A DNA stretch of 64,000 nucleotides from Herbaspirillum rhizosphaerae (lineage in GTDB: Bacteria; Pseudomonadota; Gammaproteobacteria; Burkholderiales; Burkholderiaceae_D): contig NZ_LFLU01000006.1 in assembly GCF_001189965.1 (NCBI RefSeq), forward strand, positions 62,001 to 126,000, given 5' to 3'. Of the stretch, positions 9,158 through 17,856 are shown one piece after another. Under the pieces are notes generated by a model that had not been told where the DNA came from, did not search any database, and saw only the letters and a program-made list of their open reading frames with translations. A program made the position numbers and the translations under genes. Position 1 is the stretch's first letter. Every line of letters begins with the position of its first letter.

Positions 9158-10093
9158 ATGATTCGCGCCGATGCCACGTTCGATAACAGCTTCCCGTTCA
9201 CGCCGCATTTCAACCATGCCTCCGGCTTCGCGATGCACTATGTCGACGAGGGGCCGCGCGCTGCGGAGGTCGTGCTCTGCCTGCATGGCGAGCCGACCTG
9301 GGGTTATCTGTTCCGCCATTTGATTTCCACGTTGCGCGACACGCATCGCGTGGTCGTGCCGGACCACATGGGATTCGGCAAAAGCGCCACGCCGGCCGAC
9401 CGCAGCTATTGGCTGCAGGATCACATCGACAATCTGGAGCGTTTCGTCCTGGCGCTGGATCTGCGCGACATCACGCTGGTGCTGCACGATTTTGGCGGCC
9501 CGCTCGGCATGGGTCTGGCGGCGCGACATCCAGACCGCATTGCACGCATCGTGTCAACCAACGGGCCGACGCCTTTCGGCTTGCCTGGCGAGATCGACCG
9601 CCTGCTTGCCAACGCTGCCGAAGCGCCGTGGTTCCAGTGGATTGTCAAAGCTGGCGAAGACGGCAGTCTTGAATCTGTGCTGGGGCAACTCGGCTTCAAT
9701 ATCCTGAGCACACTGAAGCTGAACGGCTTCGAAAACAACGCCGTCATCAATGACGCCTGGCTGTCAGCCTATGGCAGCCATTTCGCAGGCCCTGCCGATT
9801 GTCTCGGCGCGATCGGATGGCCCAAGGGCTTTACCTTGCAGGCACATCAATTCGAAGCGCCAAATGCCGCCGCCCAGGAGGCGATACGTACGAAACCGGC
9901 GCTGGCGATCTGGGGGGAAGCAGACCGGACATTGCATGCCAAGCATTTCCTGCCGCTGTTCAGCGCACTGTTCCCGACTGCGGCCATCCATCGCTTGCCA
10001 GGCGTCGGGCACTACTGCTTTGAGGATGCGCCGGAACAGATTTCGCAGCTGATTGCAGCATTCCTGCAGCAGACACGCGCTGCGGCATCCTGA
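9158..10093 (+). CDS. Alpha/beta-fold hydrolase, haloalkane dehalogenase-like
   Basis: 311-residue cytoplasmic hydrolase. HGEPTWGYLFRHL near residue 44 is the oxyanion-hole region and resembles the HGEPTW of DhlA-type dehalogenases. The nucleophile position is Asp111 in LVLHDFGGPLG, with acid Asp256 (WGEADRT) and His285 (GVGHYCFED), a complete Asp-Asp-His triad. The residue after the nucleophile is Phe112, whereas characterised haloalkane dehalogenases have the halide-binding Trp there. The enzyme may therefore act on epoxides, esters or another substrate. The start ATG follows an AAGGAGAAA Shine-Dalgarno. It stands alone, ended by a strong bidirectional hairpin. Family certain, substrate unknown. 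Confidence 0.85.
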   Translation: MIRADATFDNSFPFTPHFNHASGFAMHYVDEGPRAAEVVLCLHGEPTWGYLFRHLISTLRDTHRVVVPDHMGFGKSATPADRSYWLQDHIDNLERFVLALDLRDITLVLHDFGGPLGMGLAARHPDRIARIVSTNGPTPFGLPGEIDRLLANAAEAPWFQWIVKAGEDGSLESVLGQLGFNILSTLKLNGFENNAVINDAWLSAYGSHFAGPADCLGAIGWPKGFTLQAHQFEAPNAAAQEAIRTKPALAIWGEADRTLHAKHFLPLFSALFPTAAIHRLPGVGHYCFEDAPEQISQLIAAFLQQTRAAAS

Positions 10094-10121
10094 CGCTGCC
10101 GAAGAAAGCGTTCTGAAAACG

Positions 10122-10157
10122 AAATCGCCGCGCGTAAAGTCTTACGCGCGGCGATTT
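10122..10157. terminator. Bidirectional intrinsic terminator between convergent genes
   Basis: A perfect 16-bp stem, AAATCGCCGCGCGTAA with its complement, and a 4-base loop. The stem ends in A3/T3 on either side, and it lies between the hydrolase gene (plus) and the lipoprotein gene (minus), so it can stop both. Confidence 0.85.
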
Positions 10158-10187
10158 GCAAGGACGAGAATGGAGAAACGCTGAGGT

Positions 10188-10391
10188 CTAGTCCGCCGGA
10201 CGCACCGTCACGATGATCGGCGCCGTATTTTCGCCATTGCCTTGCTCCAGCGATTGGCGATAGCGTTCGGATCGCTCCATGTTGATCTGGTATTGTTCTT
10301 CCGCATGGCGGTAGGCCAGTTGTTCTGCGGGAGAGCGGCTGCAGCCGCAGACGGCAAGAGAGCAAACGACGACAAGCATGGACTGCCACAT
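10188..10391 (-). CDS. Small putative lipoprotein, 67 residues
   Basis: The ATG at 10391 has a GGAGG six bases upstream, which decides this start over an upstream in-frame TTG. The product has a signal sequence (MWQSMLVVVCSLAVCGC) with a lipobox-like VCGC, so Cys17 would be lipidated. It is followed by a charged stretch rich in Glu, Gln and Arg (about residues 20-50, probably helical) and a short hydrophobic strand, APIIVTV, near the end. I do not recognise a family. It converges on the hydrolase gene with the strong terminator between them, and is divergent from the nucleosidase gene. A surface or periplasmic structural role is only a guess. Confidence 0.65.
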   Translation of the reverse strand: MWQSMLVVVCSLAVCGCSRSPAEQLAYRHAEEQYQINMERSERYRQSLEQGNGENTAPIIVTVRPAD

Positions 10392-10594
10392 ATACCGCCT
10401 CCAGATTGGATTATTTCTTTTCGGCAATCATATACTCAATATATCCATATAGCAATTTTTACGATAATCTCTTTCGGCCTGAAGCCGCCCCAGTATTGGC
10501 TTTCCGTCAACACTGGCAAAATCCGCCATTCCCGGGCATGCTCCGGACTACCCGCATCTCGCATCATTTCCTCCCTCTCAGCGAAAGAAACCCC

Positions 10595-11632
10595 GTGTCC
10601 GCCCTGACCTCCTTATTGAAAAAATTTGCTTGCGCTCTGCTAACCGGCGGCATGCTGCTGGCAGTCTCCGGCGCCGCGCATGCCGAGAAGAAGCGCTGTC
10701 TCAGCGAATGCACGCCGCGCATCGGCATCGTCTCGGCTTTCGGCGCCGAGGCAGATATCCTGCTGGAGCAGACGCAAAAGAAGCGCGACTGGCGCATCAA
10801 CGGCAATCGATTTACTACCGGCGTATTGCGCGGCAATCCGGTGGTCATCGTGCTCAGCGGCGTGAGCATGGTCAACGCCACGATGGCGACGCAACTCATG
10901 CTGGATCATTTCCACGTCGAGCGCCTGCTCATGAGCGGCATCGCCGGCGGCGTCAATCCGGCCAATCATGTCGGCGACGTAGTCGTGCCGGAAAGCTGGG
11001 CAATGCCGATGGAGGTCTATTGGAACGGCGACGGCAGCCTGCCGGCGGCTTGCGGCAAGGCCGGCGATACAGGTAACGTCGGTTGCCTGGGATTGAAGCT
11101 GGCGACGGAAAACGGCAAGGCGCGTCCGGATTACCAGTTCGATACGCCCGGCGGCAAAGTCAGCAGCGGCCTGTTCATGCGCGACAGTTTTGTGATGAAC
11201 GCCGCTAATGCGCCGCAGGGTGAATTCCGGTTCGAGTTCCAGGCCGATGCGCAGATGCTGGCCGTAGCGCGCACCCTGCAGCCGGCGCTGGCGACCTGCG
11301 GCCCCAAGAATCCTGCGCTGTGCGTCGCCGTGCAGCCGACGCTGAAGGTCGGCGGACGCGGGATTTCCGGCACGGCGTTTCTGGCCAATGCCGGCTATCG
11401 CACCTATCTGTACGACACGCTGCAGGCGCAGCTGGTGGATATGGAAACGGCGGCGTTTGCGCAAGTCGCCTATGCCAACGGCGTGCCCTTCATTGCATTT
11501 CGCAGCGTTTCGGATCTGGCGGGCGGCAATGACTTCAAGGATGTCGGCGCCTTTTTCGGCAGCGGCCTGGCGGAGACCAACGAGGCGAATGTGACGCTGG
11601 CGTTTCTGGAGGCGTGGAAACGGCGGCGCTGA
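10595..11632 (+). CDS. Exported nucleoside phosphorylase/nucleosidase-fold protein
   Basis: 345 residues. A signal peptide (positive LLKKFA, hydrophobic core, SGAAHA cleavage site near residue 27) precedes a PNP_UDP_1 fold related to methylthioadenosine/S-adenosylhomocysteine nucleosidases. Visible motifs are IGIVSAFGAEADIL, VVIVLSGVSMVNATMATQLM, the glycine-rich LMSGIAGGVNP, and near the end VDMETAAFAQVAYANGVPF and SDLAGG with the usual substrate Glu and Asp. The protein should act in the periplasm, perhaps on extracellular nucleosides. GTG at 10595 is chosen because it gives a proper signal peptide; the frame is open back to 10406, but that extension is not signal-like. Export of this fold is uncommon; the substrate is unknown. 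Confidence 0.8.
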   Translation: MSALTSLLKKFACALLTGGMLLAVSGAAHAEKKRCLSECTPRIGIVSAFGAEADILLEQTQKKRDWRINGNRFTTGVLRGNPVVIVLSGVSMVNATMATQLMLDHFHVERLLMSGIAGGVNPANHVGDVVVPESWAMPMEVYWNGDGSLPAACGKAGDTGNVGCLGLKLATENGKARPDYQFDTPGGKVSSGLFMRDSFVMNAANAPQGEFRFEFQADAQMLAVARTLQPALATCGPKNPALCVAVQPTLKVGGRGISGTAFLANAGYRTYLYDTLQAQLVDMETAAFAQVAYANGVPFIAFRSVSDLAGGNDFKDVGAFFGSGLAETNEANVTLAFLEAWKRRR

Positions 11633-11773
11633 GATGTTCCGTGACAGGTAAGCGTCGCTCGAATCTAGAAATTTTTCTACATTTTGACGATATTTTCCCT
11701 TGCCACGCGCTGTTGGCGAACCCTGCGCCTGCTCAATCGTCCTATGCCTGATTCATTTTTCAGGAGATTGAGC

Positions 11774-12163
11774 ATGAACAAAAAAATGAGCCTATCAATC
11801 CTTGCGTTGATCGTCTGCGGTACAGGATGGGCGTCGTCGGCGATGGCACAACCGAATGAAGCTGCAGCCGATGGTCAGATACTTCCGCCGACGGCCCCTC
11901 TCCCCGGCGATATCATGCGCAGCACGGGAAAATGGGCTACCGGCGTCCGTCTGATTGATCCGGCGAACCACAGCACGCAACCTGCGCCCCCGATCTCGTC
12001 GCTCCCCCAATTCAAGCTGGCGGAACCTGCCTGGATCTGCATGCTGAACACAGTGGGACAAATTGCGGCGAGCGTGCGTATTGAACAGTCCCTTTTTGGC
12101 ATCTCAGGCAAACTTGGTCAACCCACACCTCAAATCAACAGCCCCGTGCCGCGCACCGACTAA
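11774..12163 (+). CDS. Small secreted protein of unknown function
   Basis: 129 residues, ATG preceded by AGGAGA at good spacing. A clear Sec signal peptide (MNKKMSLSILALIVCGTGWA, cleaved after AMA near residue 26) leaves about 100 residues rich in Pro, Ser, Gln and Ala with a single cysteine. No domain is recognised. It lies 141 bp after the exported nucleosidase gene on the same strand and converges on gudD with 14 bp between. The good ribosome site and signal peptide argue that it is real; function cannot be stated. Confidence 0.65.
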   Translation: MNKKMSLSILALIVCGTGWASSAMAQPNEAAADGQILPPTAPLPGDIMRSTGKWATGVRLIDPANHSTQPAPPISSLPQFKLAEPAWICMLNTVGQIAASVRIEQSLFGISGKLGQPTPQINSPVPRTD

Positions 12164-12177
12164 AGACGACATCTTAT

Positions 12178-13452
12178 TCAAAATCGCGGCTTGACCGTCT
12201 TCCAGTCCGGCTTGTACTTGCGCATCTGGCGCACATCGTCGCGTGAGCGGATGCCGCAGCCGAGGTAGAGGTCGTGCAGCTTGGCCAATTGGTCGCGGTC
12301 CAGTTCCACCCCCAGGCCCGGCGCGCGCGTGATGCTGACGCAGCCGTTGCGGATCGCCAGCTTGCCGCCCTTGATGACTTCTTCGTCGGCTTCCTGCCAT
12401 GGGTAATGCGTGTCGCAGGCGTAGGAAAGATTCGGCACCGCGGCGGCCACATGGGACATCGCCATCAGGCTGATGCCCAGATGCGAATTGGAGTGCATCG
12501 ATACGCCCAGGCCGAAGGTATCGCACATCAGCGACAGCATCTGCGTGTCGCGCAAGCCGCCCCAGTAGTGATGATCGGCCAGCACGATCTGCACGCTGTT
12601 CAGCGCCACGCTGCGGCGGAATTCATCGAAGTCGGTCACCACCATATTGGTGGCCAGCGGCAAGCCGGTGCGGCGATGCAGTTCGGCCATGCCTTCCAGG
12701 CCCGGCGTCGGATCTTCGTAGTATTGCAGGTCGTCGCCCAGCAACTCCGCCATGCGCACCGCCGTGTCCAACGACCAGTTGGCGTTGGGGTCAATGCGCA
12801 GCGGTGCATCGGGGAAGGCTTTTTTCAACGCCTTGATGCAAGCAACTTCATGCTCCGGGTCCAGAGCGCCGGCCTTGAGCTTGATGCTCTGGAAGCCGTT
12901 CTCGTCGATCATCCTGCGCGCCTGCGCGACGATCTGTTCTTCGCTCAGCGCTTCGCCCCAGGCGTCGGGCTGGTACGGGCTGTCGATGTGTTCGGCATAT
13001 TTGAAAAACAGATAGGCGCTGAACGGGATCTCGGTGCGCACTGCACCGCCCAGCAAGTCGACCAGCGGCACGTTCAGATAGCGCGCCTGCACGTCGAGCA
13101 AGGCCACTTCGAAGGCTGAATAGGCATTGCTGACGGCTTTGCTGGCGTGCGAACCGGGCGCCAGTTCGGCGCCCGCATTGCCGGCCGGCGACATGCCCGC
13201 CACCGCAGCCTTGACGATCGCGCGCAAGCCGTTGAGGTTGAACGGATCGAGGCCGATCATCTGCGTCTTGACCTTATCCATCACCGCCAATGCCGGCGCG
13301 TCGCCGTAGCTTTCACCGAGGCCGAAATGGCCGTTGTCGGTTTCGACTTCGATGATGGAGCGCAAGGCGTACGGCTCATGGATGCCGCTGGCGTTGAGCA
13401 AAGGCGCATCCTTGAATGCGATCGGTGTGACGGTGACGCGTGTGATTTTCAT
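12178..13452 (-). CDS. gudD: Glucarate dehydratase
   Basis: 424 residues of the enolase superfamily, glucarate dehydratase subgroup, which converts D-glucarate to 5-keto-4-deoxy-D-glucarate. The N-terminal cap (ITRVTVTPIAFKDAPLLNASG) and GLGESYGD are typical. The barrel carries SIKLKAG, with the catalytic Lys of KxK, and the metal-ligand region DPNANWSLDTAV, and the tail RKYKPDWKTVKPRF is characteristic of the family. It is the second gene after the MFS transporter (38 bp gap) on the minus strand, forming a glucarate uptake/catabolism unit under the adjacent GntR regulator. Later pathway genes (aldolase, tartronate steps) are not in the window. Confidence 0.93.
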   Translation of the reverse strand: MKITRVTVTPIAFKDAPLLNASGIHEPYALRSIIEVETDNGHFGLGESYGDAPALAVMDKVKTQMIGLDPFNLNGLRAIVKAAVAGMSPAGNAGAELAPGSHASKAVSNAYSAFEVALLDVQARYLNVPLVDLLGGAVRTEIPFSAYLFFKYAEHIDSPYQPDAWGEALSEEQIVAQARRMIDENGFQSIKLKAGALDPEHEVACIKALKKAFPDAPLRIDPNANWSLDTAVRMAELLGDDLQYYEDPTPGLEGMAELHRRTGLPLATNMVVTDFDEFRRSVALNSVQIVLADHHYWGGLRDTQMLSLMCDTFGLGVSMHSNSHLGISLMAMSHVAAAVPNLSYACDTHYPWQEADEEVIKGGKLAIRNGCVSITRAPGLGVELDRDQLAKLHDLYLGCGIRSRDDVRQMRKYKPDWKTVKPRF

Positions 13453-13490
13453 GGTCTTGGTTCCGAGGATCTGTAATCAGTAGTAATGAA

Positions 13491-14807
13491 TCATTGCTTG
13501 CCGGCCTGCGCGGTCGTGCGGGCGAAAAACACCACGACCGCCGCGACCACCGAAGTCGCCGCCAGCGCGTACAAACCGCCTTCGATGGAACCGGTCTTCT
13601 GCTCCAGGAAGCCGAAGGTGGTCGGCGCGACGAAGCCGCCGAGATTGCCCAGCGAATTGATCAACGCAATCACGGCCGCGGCAATGCGCGCATCGAGATA
13701 GGACTGGGGAATCGGCCAGAACAGCGAGGACGCCGCCTTGAACCCGACCGAGGCGAAGCAGATCGAGACGAAGGCAAACACCGGACCGCCGAAGGTCGAC
13801 ACGTACATGCCGATGGCCGCAATGATCAGCGCCGCGGCAGCCCAGGCCTGCTGGAACTTGAAGCGCGCCGCCAGGCTGGCGAACAGATACATGGCGATGA
13901 TGGAAATGATCCAGGGAATCGAATTGAACAGGCCGACCTGGAAATCCGAATACGTACCCATCTTGCGGATGATGCTGGGCAGCCAGAAGGTCGCGCCGTA
14001 GATCGTCAGCGAGATCGAAAAATAGATGAAGCAGAAGATGACGATCTGGCTGTCGCGCAGCAGCGCCCATGCCGAAATATGCGCCGGCTTGGTCTTCTCG
14101 CGTTCGGCCTGTTCGGCGGCGATGGTGCCGGTGATGAGGTCGCGTTCACTCTGCGTCAGCCATTTGGCGTCCTCCGGCCGCGAATCGAGCCAGAACCAGA
14201 CGAAACCGCACAACACCACGGACGCCAGGCCTTCGATAATGAACATCCATTGCCAGCCGTGCAGGCCGCCGCCTTCTATCTGCAGCAGGCCTCCGGAGAT
14301 CGGCCCCGAGAGGATGGACGCCAGCGCCGAACCGCTGAGGAAGATCGCCATCGCCTTGCCGCGCTCGCCGTTGGGCAGCCATTGCGTGAAGTAATAGATC
14401 ACGCCGGGAAAGAATCCTGCCTCCGCCACGCCGAGCAAAAACCGCAGCGCATAGAACGACATCTCGCCCTGCACGAAGGCCATCGCGGTGGCGGCGATCC
14501 CCCAGGTCAGCATGATGCGGGTCAGCCAGGCTTTGGCGCCGAACTTCTGCAGCAGTATGTTGGACGGCACTTCGAAAATCGCATAGCCGACGAAAAACAA
14601 CCCGGCGCCCAGGCCGTAGGCCGCCGTGCCGATGCCGATGTCGGCGGCGAGGTGCGTGCGCACGAAACCGATATTGACGCGGTCGATGTAGTTGACGATG
14701 AACATGATGACAAACAGCGGCAAGACGCGCTGTTTGATCTTCGATACCGCCTTGTCGAGCGGCGACAAGGGCCGCCCTGCGATGCTTGCTGCCTGCACTG
14801 TATTCAC
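13491..14807 (-). CDS. gudP: MFS transporter, probable D-glucarate/galactarate permease
   Basis: 438 residues, 12 predicted membrane helices, anion:cation symporter family. Typical segments are INxxDRxN-like IVNYIDRVNIGFVRTHL near residue 40 and the loop RFLLGVAEAGFFPGVIYYFT near 125. The start is GTG at 14807, preceded by AGGAGA six bases away. Gene context (gudD directly downstream and a GntR regulator divergent) indicates D-glucarate, perhaps also galactarate or a related acid sugar, as substrate. Transport would be proton coupled in the inner membrane. Family is firm; the substrate is inferred. Confidence 0.85.
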   Translation of the reverse strand: MNTVQAASIAGRPLSPLDKAVSKIKQRVLPLFVIMFIVNYIDRVNIGFVRTHLAADIGIGTAAYGLGAGLFFVGYAIFEVPSNILLQKFGAKAWLTRIMLTWGIAATAMAFVQGEMSFYALRFLLGVAEAGFFPGVIYYFTQWLPNGERGKAMAIFLSGSALASILSGPISGGLLQIEGGGLHGWQWMFIIEGLASVVLCGFVWFWLDSRPEDAKWLTQSERDLITGTIAAEQAEREKTKPAHISAWALLRDSQIVIFCFIYFSISLTIYGATFWLPSIIRKMGTYSDFQVGLFNSIPWIISIIAMYLFASLAARFKFQQAWAAAALIIAAIGMYVSTFGGPVFAFVSICFASVGFKAASSLFWPIPQSYLDARIAAAVIALINSLGNLGGFVAPTTFGFLEQKTGSIEGGLYALAATSVVAAVVVFFARTTAQAGKQ

Positions 14808-14863
14808 TGCCGGTCTCCTGCGTTTTTAGTATGAGAAAAGGCTGCTGCCCTTTGCGTTGAAAC

Positions 14864-14892
14864 ATTAAAACACTAATATATTAGTGTGTCAA
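14864..14892 (-). promoter_or_regulatory. gudP sigma-70 promoter with a palindromic operator in its spacer
   Basis: On the minus strand a perfect -35 TTGACA (14892-14887) is followed by 17 bases and a -10-like TTTAAT (14869-14864). The spacer coincides with an 18-bp perfect palindrome, ACACTAATATATTAGTGT (14870-14887). A dimer bound there would cover the space between -35 and -10, the classical geometry of repression. The divergent GntR-family gene is the obvious binder. Confidence 0.75.
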
Positions 14893-15072
14893 TGCGACTG
14901 AATTGACTTATCATGCGAGTAACAAAGAGGATCAGACCGGCATCACGCAGCATCTTGCAGCGCCGATACCGGATCCGGCCTATCCGGCACGCATTTCCGC
15001 CGATAGCGCCGCCATCTTTTTGGTTTTATTTTTGTCTTATTGCCGGACCGGATTCATCATCGACGATCACCC

Positions 15073-15783
15073 ATGAACAGCCCTTTGCTCTCCTCCCAGC
15101 CTCAGCGTCCGCATCAACTGGACCGCTCGCGCCATGCAGCGCCGCAGGTGTTCGAACGCCTGCGCGAAGCCATCATCACGATGCAGCTCACGCCCGGCAC
15201 CGTGCTGTCGCGCGCCGAGCTGGCCTTGCAGTTCGGCCTGAGCCAGACACCGATCCGCGATGCGCTGATGAAACTTGGCGAAGAAGGATTGGTGGATATT
15301 TTTCCGCAGCACGCGACCGTGGTGCGCGCGGTGGATATTGCGATGGCGCGGCAAGCGCATTTTCTGCGCCGTTCGATAGAACTGGAAATCGTGCATACGC
15401 TGGCGTCCTCGCCCAACGAAGCGCTGGTGGCGCGCCTGAAAAACAGCATTTCCAACCAGACGGCGCTGGCCGAGAGCGGCGACTACAGCGCATTTGTCGA
15501 AGCCGACCAGGCATTTCACCGCCAGATGTACGAGGCGGCGAACATTCCCGATCTATGGGCGATGGTGCGCCGGCACAGCGGCCACCTGGATCGCCTGCGC
15601 GCGCTGCACGTGCCGATTCCCGGCAAGGCGCATGCGGTGCTGCGCGACCATGCCGCCATCGTCAAGGCGATCGCTGCGGGTGACCCGCCGGCCGCTCAGG
15701 AGGCCTTGCGCACGCACCTTTCCGGGACCTTGTCGCATCTGGACGAGATCCGTGAACGTTTTCCGCACTACCTGAAAGATTGA
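15073..15783 (+). CDS. GntR-family transcriptional regulator, FadR/FCD type
   Basis: 236 residues. The N-terminal winged helix shows the GntR pattern (FERLREAIITMQLTPGTVLSR, then LALQFGLSQTPIRDALMKL, the recognition helix region near residues 55-70). The C-terminal all-helical FCD effector domain contains EADQAFHRQMYEAAN and a later DHAAIVKAIAAGD, which supply metal/acid-ligand histidines of the family. The ATG at 15073 is chosen; an upstream in-frame TTG at 15040 would add 11 residues. It is divergent from gudP-gudD across 265 bp that include the palindromic operator, and probably senses glucarate or a breakdown product as repressor of that unit. Confidence 0.88.
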   Translation: MNSPLLSSQPQRPHQLDRSRHAAPQVFERLREAIITMQLTPGTVLSRAELALQFGLSQTPIRDALMKLGEEGLVDIFPQHATVVRAVDIAMARQAHFLRRSIELEIVHTLASSPNEALVARLKNSISNQTALAESGDYSAFVEADQAFHRQMYEAANIPDLWAMVRRHSGHLDRLRALHVPIPGKAHAVLRDHAAIVKAIAAGDPPAAQEALRTHLSGTLSHLDEIRERFPHYLKD

Positions 15784-15804
15784 AGAAAGGATGAAACCTG
15801 ACGA

Positions 15805-17853
15805 TCAGAGCGCCGCGGAGAACTTGCGGCCTTCGGTCAGCATGAGATGGAAGTCTGCAGCCGGCACCGGGCGCGAGAACAGATAGCCTTGCAACTCGTC
15901 GCAGCCGGCTTCGCGCAGGAACTCGAACTGCTCCATGCTTTCCACGCCTTCGGCGATGACCTTGTGGCGCAGTTGCTTGGCGATGCTGATGATGGCGCTG
16001 GCAATCGCGCAATCGTTGGTGTCGTCAGGGATGCCGGTGGTGAAGGAACGATCGATCTTGAGCGTGTTGATCGGGAAACGCTTCAGGTACGACAGGCTGG
16101 AATAGCCGGTGCCGAAGTCGTCGAGCGAGATCGTCACGCCCAGCAGACAGACTTTTTCCATGATGGAGATCACGCGGTCGGTGCTGTGCATCAGCATGCT
16201 CTCGGTGATTTCCAGCTCCAGCCATTCGCCGGTCAGCTGGTGGCGGCTTAGCGCGGCCCTCACCCGGTCCGGCAAGGAGCGCGTGAATTCGCGCGCAGTC
16301 ACGTTGATGGCAATGCGGATCGGCTCCATGCCGGCATCTTTCCACTGCCTCGCTTGCGCGCAGGCCGCTTCCAGCACCCAGTCGCTGAGCTGGACGATGA
16401 GTCCGGTCTCTTCGGCGATGGGAATGAAATCGCCCGGCAGCAGCAGGCCGCGTTCGGGATGCTGCCAGCGCACCAGCGCCTCGGCGCCGGTAATCTGGCC
16501 GCTGACCAGGTTGATCTTCGGCTGGTAGTACAGCAGCAGTTCGTTGTATTCAAAGGCGTGCAGCAAGCCGGTTTCAATACGCAGCAGATCGAGCGTATTG
16601 CGGTTCATCTCTTCGCTGTAATACGCGTAGCCGCCTTCGTTGTTTTCGCCTCCCTGCTTGGCCCGGTACATGGCGATGTCGGCCAGGCGCAGCAAGGTTT
16701 CGGTGTCGGAGGCGTCTTGCGGATACATGCTGATGCCGATGCTGGCGCCGACGCGCAGTTCATGACCGTCGATGAAGAAGGGCTCGTCGAACAGCGCGAT
16801 CAGTTTTTGCGCCACGAAACCGGCGTGGTAATCCTTGTCGATGTCGAACAGCGCGATCGCAAATTCATCCGCGCCCAGGCGCGCCACCACGTCTTCGTCG
16901 CGCAAGGCCTTGCGCAGACGGATCGCCACTTCCACCAGCAACATGTCGCCGGCGACGTGGCCGAGCGTGTCGTTGATCGGCTTGAAGCGGTTCAGGTCGA
17001 TGAACATGATGCAGCCGTAGACATTGTCCTGCTCCGCCGCCACCAGCGCCTGGTCGACCGTGCGCGTGAGCAGCGTGCGGTTGGGCAAGCCGGTCAGCGA
17101 ATCGTAGTAGGCCAGATGGTGAATCAGCTTTTCGGCGTTCTTGCGTTCGGTGATGTCGTTGATGTAGCCGATCATGCCGATGGGCTGGCCGTGCTGGTCG
17201 CGCATCACCGACAGCGACAGGCTGGCCCAGAATGCCTCGCCCGACTTCTTGCGGCGGCGCACTTCCATCTCGCGCCCGCCTTGCGAGAGGAACATGTCGC
17301 TCAGCGACGTGTCGTCTTCGTCTTCATTTTCGTACAGGAACAAGACGTTGCGGCCGATGGCTTCGATTGCCGTGTAACCGAAGAGCTGCTCTGCCCCGCG
17401 GTTCCAGCTGGTGATGAAGCCGGCCTGGTCCATCGTGATGACGGACTCGTGCATCTGGTTGAGGATCTGCGCCTGCTGTTCCAGCTTGGATTCGATCTGG
17501 TCCAGCGCGCGGCTGCGCTTTTCGGTATCGGCGCGGTTTTGCAGCAGGCGGCCGGTCAGGCCGGCGAAGGACGCCAGGCGCGCGATCTCGGCGTCGCTGT
17601 ATTGGCTGTCGGCGGCATCATCCACGGCCGGAAAAGCATAGTGACCGTACAGCAAGCCCTCATGCGCGACGATTTGCGCCAGCGCTGAATTCGGCAAAGG
17701 CGCTTCCGAAAAATAACGGCCGCCGGAGCGACCGAGGAAAGCCGAAACGATTTCGCTCAAGGCATCGTGCAAGGCCAAGCCTTCCAGCCCCAGCACTGCG
17801 TCAAGCAGGGCCGAGCAGCAGGCGAGATCATTGCTGCTGAGCGTAGCGATCAT
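15805..17853 (-). CDS. PAS-GGDEF-EAL protein, likely cyclic-di-GMP phosphodiesterase
   Basis: 682 residues without membrane segments. Order: N-terminal GAF-like region (1-105), short coiled linker, PAS/PAC (about 125-245, WNRGAEQLFGYTAIEAIGRN), GGDEF domain (250-415) and EAL domain (430-675). The cyclase signature is GADEF instead of GGDEF, although the metal-binding FIDLNRFKPIND and the RxxD inhibitory site (RDED) are present, so cyclase activity is doubtful. The EAL half has EALVRW, ITESML, DDFGTGYSSL and AEGVES, all expected of an active c-di-GMP hydrolase. It follows the HDOD gene by 3 bp, so the two are made together. Net activity is inferred from motifs. Confidence 0.92.
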   Translation of the reverse strand: MIATLSSNDLACCSALLDAVLGLEGLALHDALSEIVSAFLGRSGGRYFSEAPLPNSALAQIVAHEGLLYGHYAFPAVDDAADSQYSDAEIARLASFAGLTGRLLQNRADTEKRSRALDQIESKLEQQAQILNQMHESVITMDQAGFITSWNRGAEQLFGYTAIEAIGRNVLFLYENEDEDDTSLSDMFLSQGGREMEVRRRKKSGEAFWASLSLSVMRDQHGQPIGMIGYINDITERKNAEKLIHHLAYYDSLTGLPNRTLLTRTVDQALVAAEQDNVYGCIMFIDLNRFKPINDTLGHVAGDMLLVEVAIRLRKALRDEDVVARLGADEFAIALFDIDKDYHAGFVAQKLIALFDEPFFIDGHELRVGASIGISMYPQDASDTETLLRLADIAMYRAKQGGENNEGGYAYYSEEMNRNTLDLLRIETGLLHAFEYNELLLYYQPKINLVSGQITGAEALVRWQHPERGLLLPGDFIPIAEETGLIVQLSDWVLEAACAQARQWKDAGMEPIRIAINVTAREFTRSLPDRVRAALSRHQLTGEWLELEITESMLMHSTDRVISIMEKVCLLGVTISLDDFGTGYSSLSYLKRFPINTLKIDRSFTTGIPDDTNDCAIASAIISIAKQLRHKVIAEGVESMEQFEFLREAGCDELQGYLFSRPVPAADFHLMLTEGRKFSAAL

Positions 17854-17856
17854 CGT

